Assembly (NCBI RefSeq): GCF_938030815.1
Contig: NZ_CALHII010000288.1
Span: forward strand, 1 to 11,039
DNA: 11,039 nt
Origin: an uncultured Campylobacter sp.
GTDB taxonomy: Bacteria; Campylobacterota; Campylobacteria; Campylobacterales; Campylobacteraceae
Direction of reading: 5' to 3'
Shown: in pieces, positions 8,101 through 11,039 of the stretch
Layout of the letters: each line of letters starts with the position of its first letter
Numbering within the stretch: position 1 is the stretch's first letter
Made by a program: the position numbers and the translations under genes
The notes under the pieces: model-generated
What the model was told of the DNA's origin: nothing
Databases searched by the model: none
The model's input: the letters and a program-made list of their open reading frames with translations, nothing else

Positions 8101-10332
8101 AGCGTAAAAAGCGAGTCAAATTCCAAAGTCATACTCTACGCAGTCGATCTTGGAATTTTAGATATCGTCTCACAAGAGGAGCTTGATGCATTTAAGGCGT
8201 TTGACGTTAGCGCGTATTTTGCGCTGCGGTACTTTGACATTTACGATGATCTTAGCGTGTATCAAACTACTGCTAAAGAGCTAAGCTTCGGCGGCGACGG
8301 CGTGATGGCGAAGGCTAAACGAAATTTAAGCCCGGTCGAAAATAAAAAGCAGAAAAAATTTATAAAAATGCTGATCGCAAAAGCGGATGCAAACGGCGAG
8401 GCGAAATTTGAGCTTGCGATGCCGAAAAATTTTAACTCCACGATCCGACTAAGCGCCATGGCTATCGGAGAGGCGGCTACGATCGGCTCGGCAAACGTCG
8501 AAGCTAAGGTTCGAGACGACGTGATCATAAAACCGGCAGATCTAACCTACATGGTACGCGGCGATGAAATTTCCGTGCCGCTAACGCTCATCAACACCAC
8601 CGATAAGGAGCAAAAGGCGGTCTTGAAAATCAGCTCATCTCCTTCGGTTGCTATAAGCGGCGGCGAGGCAAATTTCACACTTAAACCGCTTGAGGTCAAG
8701 CACACAAACTTCACCGCAAGCGCTCTTGATATTGCGGATGCGAACATTAAATTTGATCTTGACGCAAACGGGCAAAAATTTAGCAATGATGTAGAATTTG
8801 ACATAATCAGCCAGTTCCCGCGCTCGAAAATATTTCACGCGAGCTACGGCGATAAACCCGTAACGCTAAAAATCGATCCGAGTTATAAAGAAATTTATAC
8901 TCACATCAGCGCTACGCCTAATGCTTTTAGCCTAGCGGATGAGCTATATCTCTATCCTTACGGCTGCACCGAACAGCTTGCTTCAAGAATGATAGCGGTT
9001 GATTATGTCGCACGCAAAGACTCCAATAAAACCTTAACCAACCGCGTAAACGAGTATGCAAGTAGAATTTTATCTCGCCTCAAACCTAACGGCGATTTCG
9101 GCTATTGGAGTGCTCACGGCGTTACTAATTACTACGCTTCGATTTACGCAAGCGACGTTTTACTAGAGCTTGACGCGCGCTATAAATTCCTTAGCAACAA
9201 GCAAAGATCGCTGATATTTAGCGCCTTAAAATCAGACTACGAAGATCAAGCGACGCTTCGAATATACGCGGATTTCGTGCTAGATCAATACGGCAAGCTC
9301 GATGATGATGAGATAAATTTCATTTACGACAACGGCCTTTATGACAACTCGCCGATGGCTCGCATCGCTATGGCTGCGATACTTAAAAAGCACAATATGA
9401 CGACCGAGTTTAACTTCATGCGTGAAAAAATAAACCAAATGGATTATGATTACGCCGAAGACGGAGCGGGCTTGACCTTTGCCAGCGACATAAGAGACGC
9501 TGCCTTTAAGCTCTACGCATTCGGCAAGGCTGGCATAAAAGATGATAGCACGGCTCGCACGGTCGATGCGATCATTCGCGATCTAAAAAATATAAACAAT
9601 ACGCAGGAGCGAGCAAGCGTAATACGCGGATTCGATGCGTATTTTAAGGACGCGAAAAAAGAAGCCCATTTTGCATTAAAATACGACGGCGAGACGAAAA
9701 ATTTCAATTCGCCGCTGGATACCAAACTGGCGGTTAAAGACGGCGCGATAGAATTTACGCCGATGAGCGGCAATGGCGAGCTATTTTTTACCGCTCTTGG
9801 CTTTGGATATGAAAGCGCGCCTTTAAAGCATGAGGCTTTAAGTATACAGAGTCTAAACGCTCATTCTATGGATAGCAAGAGGATTGAAATTTATCGTGAA
9901 TTTATAGATGCTCGCGGCAACATAGTCGATCTAAACAAGCTTAAAGTAGGGCAGAAAATTTACTCTAAGATCAGCTGGCGAGCGAATTATTATCTGTATA
10001 ATTTCGTAATCGATGAGGCGATGCCTAGCTGCTTTGAGGCGGTCAATGAGCGCCTAGGCTCGGCCGCGCAGGCTAGAGTCGAGGGCATGCAAGACAGCGT
10101 GGCACTAGAACACACGGAGTATCTGTATGACCGAGTGCTTCGCTTCCCAAAAAGCGGCTATTTCTATTATGATTCGCGAGACGGAGAGAATAGCAGCGGC
10201 GTCATCTATACTCCGATAAACGTGATTATGGCTGGCTCGTGCGCGCTTCCTGCGATCTCTATCGAGGATATGCAATACGAGCAGGTAAATAACTACGATC
10301 TGCAAACGCTTAAATTTAAAGTTGCTCGCTAA
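5164..10332 (+). CDS. yfhM: Bacterial alpha-2-macroglobulin, thioester type (YfhM family)
   Basis: 1722 aa, close to E. coli YfhM (1653). Bacterial alpha-2-macroglobulins act in the periplasm: cleavage of a bait loop springs a fold change and a buried thioester binds the protease. Start is ATG 5164 with AAGGA five bases upstream; an in-frame TTG at 5149 would overlap that site. Residues 1-18 are a signal peptide (KTK, then a hydrophobic core, likely cut after SFA). A long run of beta-rich macroglobulin-type domains follows, with MG2-like sequence from about 519 to 612. A conserved FGGDG (1042-1046) leads into a Lys/Arg-rich stretch to about 1066, the position of the bait loop. The A2M domain is about 1085-1180 (FNSTIRLSAMAIG, then DVIIKPAD at 1119). 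The thioester is C1268-T-E-Q1271 in PYGCTEQLAS, followed by the helical thioester domain (GDFGYW at 1310). The C-terminus (about 1590-1722) has MPSCFEAVNERLG and PAISIEDMQYEQ, typical of the family. There is no lipobox, unlike E. coli YfhM. pbpC lies 47 bases upstream, the usual partner. Confidence 0.95.
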   Translation: MKTKLLSAALFCALASFAAGVEIKYASGAYEISGVDGSGFSVTQKQILKCTPKITGTYESVSESSIRLYPKPMLSAGVNYSCEARGVRFEFETEPFSTEHIALLRPGLVAIKFNDAVSKDALQQATRIYRAQNLAQNDISYELSSHDDRNFLFSFDPKAQNVVLQIESLTSKAGAKLQNPVELRTDEEPFNDSINASNLSGVQIRPAALKDGSLAARVCFPNYMDELSAKYVRITGVSKFSLTQPRYYYYDEDEEGGESDDPSCYYYADIVSDEFMPNKSYEIRLLKGFGDSSYILRDEIKQSVKMGDRLPFVAFSDEKNFIPKSASLAFKSSNVNEVKISIAKVPEQNFRYFLNFESNEDSVGGLASEIAVKSFDIGGAKNAVAEHKIAMDFKGYEDGIYKITAFYKVGEKMQEVSRVAYLSDITAQVVLLERGALIYTSRLSNGEELSRAKVKIYSDKNELIAEDKTDGDGILRLENMEILAKNPRSIEISKGDEHAFVLFNNAVASVEKTITAKRPFVYLASELISPNERLLGTIVMKNRDFSSLKNTPIKFKIYDPSGTVVITRVQNTDEFGSVKIDELMGEKSGTYRLDLIYEDKIIASKSFSVENFVPNRIKNEILTAKDEYGADEIITLKLSSNYLAGAPAGDLKGSLEANAYEKELKIKGYEGFSFLNDRLKKKGATQLRRAEFTLNSAGKKELALSPAAADLNVSNAINILLNFSVTEEGKNVNAYRSLSYLPYDRIVGIRASKDFISSGDSVKFGFALLDSKTKTDVKGKIDVEIYRDDFTYVYDGNRYVEQESFNLVSAVSTDAREFEYKFQNGGNYLIVANDYSSGASAGVRVDVSGWGYYGRVNAKDVQSAKIKLASDKVKAGDKIKGVINSPVESGVLNISLVGEQVYDYKILSVKGGSAEFELSVPENFVGGHINAVIARAATPAAMPLRAYANVPVALDASSHKANVQILAEKSYKNGQNAQISVKSESNSKVILYAVDLGILDIVSQEELDAFKAFDVSAYFALRYFDIYDDLSVYQTTAKELSFGGDGVMAKAKRNLSPVENKKQKKFIKMLIAKADANGEAKFELAMPKNFNSTIRLSAMAIGEAATIGSANVEAKVRDDVIIKPADLTYMVRGDEISVPLTLINTTDKEQKAVLKISSSPSVAISGGEANFTLKPLEVKHTNFTASALDIADANIKFDLDANGQKFSNDVEFDIISQFPRSKIFHASYGDKPVTLKIDPSYKEIYTHISATPNAFSLADELYLYPYGCTEQLASRMIAVDYVARKDSNKTLTNRVNEYASRILSRLKPNGDFGYWSAHGVTNYYASIYASDVLLELDARYKFLSNKQRSLIFSALKSDYEDQATLRIYADFVLDQYGKLDDDEINFIYDNGLYDNSPMARIAMAAILKKHNMTTEFNFMREKINQMDYDYAEDGAGLTFASDIRDAAFKLYAFGKAGIKDDSTARTVDAIIRDLKNINNTQERASVIRGFDAYFKDAKKEAHFALKYDGETKNFNSPLDTKLAVKDGAIEFTPMSGNGELFFTALGFGYESAPLKHEALSIQSLNAHSMDSKRIEIYREFIDARGNIVDLNKLKVGQKIYSKISWRANYYLYNFVIDEAMPSCFEAVNERLGSAAQARVEGMQDSVALEHTEYLYDRVLRFPKSGYFYYDSRDGENSSGVIYTPINVIMAGSCALPAISIEDMQYEQVNNYDLQTLKFKVAR

Positions 10333-10351
10333 GGGCGTAGCGATTTTAAGG

Positions 10352-10404
10352 CTCGGCGCGAATTTTGCATTCATTGCTATTTTTGTGCCGAGATTTTTTA
10401 TTTT
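10352..10404 (+). terminator. Probable intrinsic terminator of the pbpC-alpha-2-macroglobulin operon
   Basis: CTCGGCGC at 10352-10359 pairs with GTGCCGAG at 10385-10392 (eight pairs, one G-T wobble), followed by A, six T, A and four T (10393-10404). It begins 20 bases after the TAA. The 25-base loop is long for an intrinsic terminator, though GCA/TGC inside it can form a small inner stem. No other gene ends here. Confidence 0.6.
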
Positions 10405-10422
10405 GGGCGGATGCTTCACAAA

Positions 10423-10461
10423 CGAGCGGCATTGTAAATTTTAAAATTTTAATTCCGCTCG
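10423..10461. repeat. Inverted repeat, 7-base arms
   Basis: CGAGCGG at 10423-10429 and CCGCTCG at 10455-10461 flank an AT-rich centre. An outer GGCGG (10406-10410) and CCGCC (10463-10467) could extend it with a 12-base bulge on one side. No T-tract follows on either strand, so it is not a standard terminator. It could be a protein-binding site or a backup transcription barrier; the role is unknown. Confidence 0.35.
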
Positions 10462-10537
10462 CCCGCCGAATTTCAAAATTTTATATCAATGCCTATATTT
10501 CATAGCTTTTTACTATCTATTTATAAAGTTATTCTAT

Positions 10538-10598
10538 TTGACTTACATTTAAATTCGAGTTATCATTTCTTTTAAATATACACTTTCAATTAAAGGAG
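10538..10598 (+). promoter_or_regulatory. Promoter, possible operator and ribosome site of the flavoprotein gene
   Basis: TTGACT at 10538-10543 and TATCAT at 10561-10566 are separated by exactly 17 bases, a good sigma-70 spacing with an unusually clear -35 for this genus. The spacer holds a dyad, ACT-N3-ATTTAAAT-N3-AGT, centred between 10550 and 10551, a candidate operator. AAAGGAG at 10592-10598 lies six bases before the ATG at 10605. The surrounding 10485-10600 is very AT-rich. Confidence 0.5.
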
Positions 10599-10604
10599 TT
10601 GCAA

Positions 10605-11039
10605 ATGCAAGACGTATCAAGACGTAGTTTTTTAAAGATTAGCGCAGTGGGTGCGGGGGCACTTGCGCTGGGATCTAGTAGCGCGTGCGCGGCACAAAAT
10701 GCCAAGGACGTCAAATTCGACGAGGAATACGACATCGTCATCATCGGCACCGGTTTTGCGGGGCTTGCCGCGGCGATTAAAGCTAGCGGACGCGGTAAAA
10801 AGGTGCTTATCTTAGAAAAGATGGGTCGCGCGGGCGGAAATTCCGTCATCAACGGCGGAAATATGGCTGCTCCGATGAATAAATTTCAAGTAGCGCAGGG
10901 CATCAAGGATAGCAAGGAACTTTTTATCGCCGATGCCGTAAAAGACGGGCTCGGGCTCAATCACACCGATCTTTTAGGCGTGATGTTTGATCGCAGCAAT
11001 GATGCGGTAGATCTTTTGGTGGGCTGCGGAGCGGAGTTT
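10605..11039 (+). CDS. Tat-exported FAD-dependent reductase, fumarate reductase/flavocytochrome c flavoprotein type (N-terminal part)
   Basis: 145 complete codons, open at the right edge. Residues 5-11 are SRRSFLK, a twin-arginine signal, followed by an Ala/Gly/Leu hydrophobic stretch and a likely cut near ACA (27-29), so the folded flavoprotein is exported to the periplasm with its FAD. Residues 43-72 form a Rossmann FAD-binding unit: DIVIIGTGFAGLAAAI with G48-x-G50-x-x-G53 and acidic E71 at the end of the second strand. AGGNSVINGGNM (76-87) matches the FAD-contact segment of the FAD_binding_2 family. Relatives reduce fumarate, methacrylate, urocanate or similar enoates with electrons from periplasmic cytochromes; the substrate cannot be told because the active-site region lies beyond the window. 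No haem motif (CxxCH) is present in this part, so the cytochrome is either a separate gene or C-terminal. Its own promoter and an upstream terminator make it a separate transcription unit. Confidence 0.85.
   Translation, partial: MQDVSRRSFLKISAVGAGALALGSSSACAAQNAKDVKFDEEYDIVIIGTGFAGLAAAIKASGRGKKVLILEKMGRAGGNSVINGGNMAAPMNKFQVAQGIKDSKELFIADAVKDGLGLNHTDLLGVMFDRSNDAVDLLVGCGAEF

Noticed and set aside
10333..10604. Small RNA or tRNA gene in the gap before the flavoprotein
   Set aside because: Only a terminator-like hairpin, a short inverted repeat and promoter elements are visible; no cloverleaf or further start/stop pair with a ribosome site was found.

Overview
The window looks like chromosomal DNA of a Campylobacter species with a fairly high GC content for the genus (mid-40s percent by eye, C. 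gracilis/showae/rectus-like; the species is inferred, not proven). The signs are AAGGA-type ribosome sites, TATAAT -10 boxes with little -35 signal, the mix of GCG/AGC/CGC codons with AAA/TTT/AAT codons, and proteins that read as epsilonproteobacterial. All gene-size space is filled; the longest gap between genes is 272 bases (10333-10604).

Layout: (1) 1-1601, minus strand: N-terminal 533 codons of a UvrD/Rep-type superfamily 1A DNA helicase that runs off the left edge. (2) 1602-1669: a 68-base divergent promoter region with a TATAAT box on each strand. (3) 1670-5116, plus: pbpC, a bifunctional class A penicillin-binding protein (PBP1C) with an intact core but two large low-complexity insertions, one between its two enzymatic domains and one inside its C-terminal domain. 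(4) 5164-10332, plus: a thioester-containing bacterial alpha-2-macroglobulin (YfhM type), 47 bases downstream, probably co-transcribed with pbpC and also served by its own -10 box. (5) 10333-10604: a probable terminator, an inverted repeat and a promoter. (6) 10605-11039, plus: first 145 codons of a Tat-exported FAD-dependent reductase of the fumarate reductase/flavocytochrome c type, cut by the right edge.

The pbpC/alpha-2-macroglobulin pair is a known bacterial module. The usual proposal is that PBP1C makes or repairs peptidoglycan on the outer face of the inner membrane, while the macroglobulin traps proteases that enter the periplasm and binds them covalently through its Cys-x-Glu-Gln thioester. 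The helicase and flavoprotein look like unrelated neighbours.

The most unusual signal is inside pbpC. Removing the two insertions (about 275 and 119 residues) leaves about 754 residues, close to the 770 of E. coli PbpC. The C-terminal insertion holds 18 tandem five-residue units (consensus Q-N-[S/L/F]-x-x) encoded by a 15-base repeat; 14 of the 18 units carry the palindromic word RAATTY. That word is over-represented across the whole window and is densest in the two insertions. RAATTY is the methylated motif tied to DNA uptake in C. jejuni, so the insertions may reflect DNA-level as well as protein-level forces. pbpC also appears to be transcribed as a leaderless mRNA.
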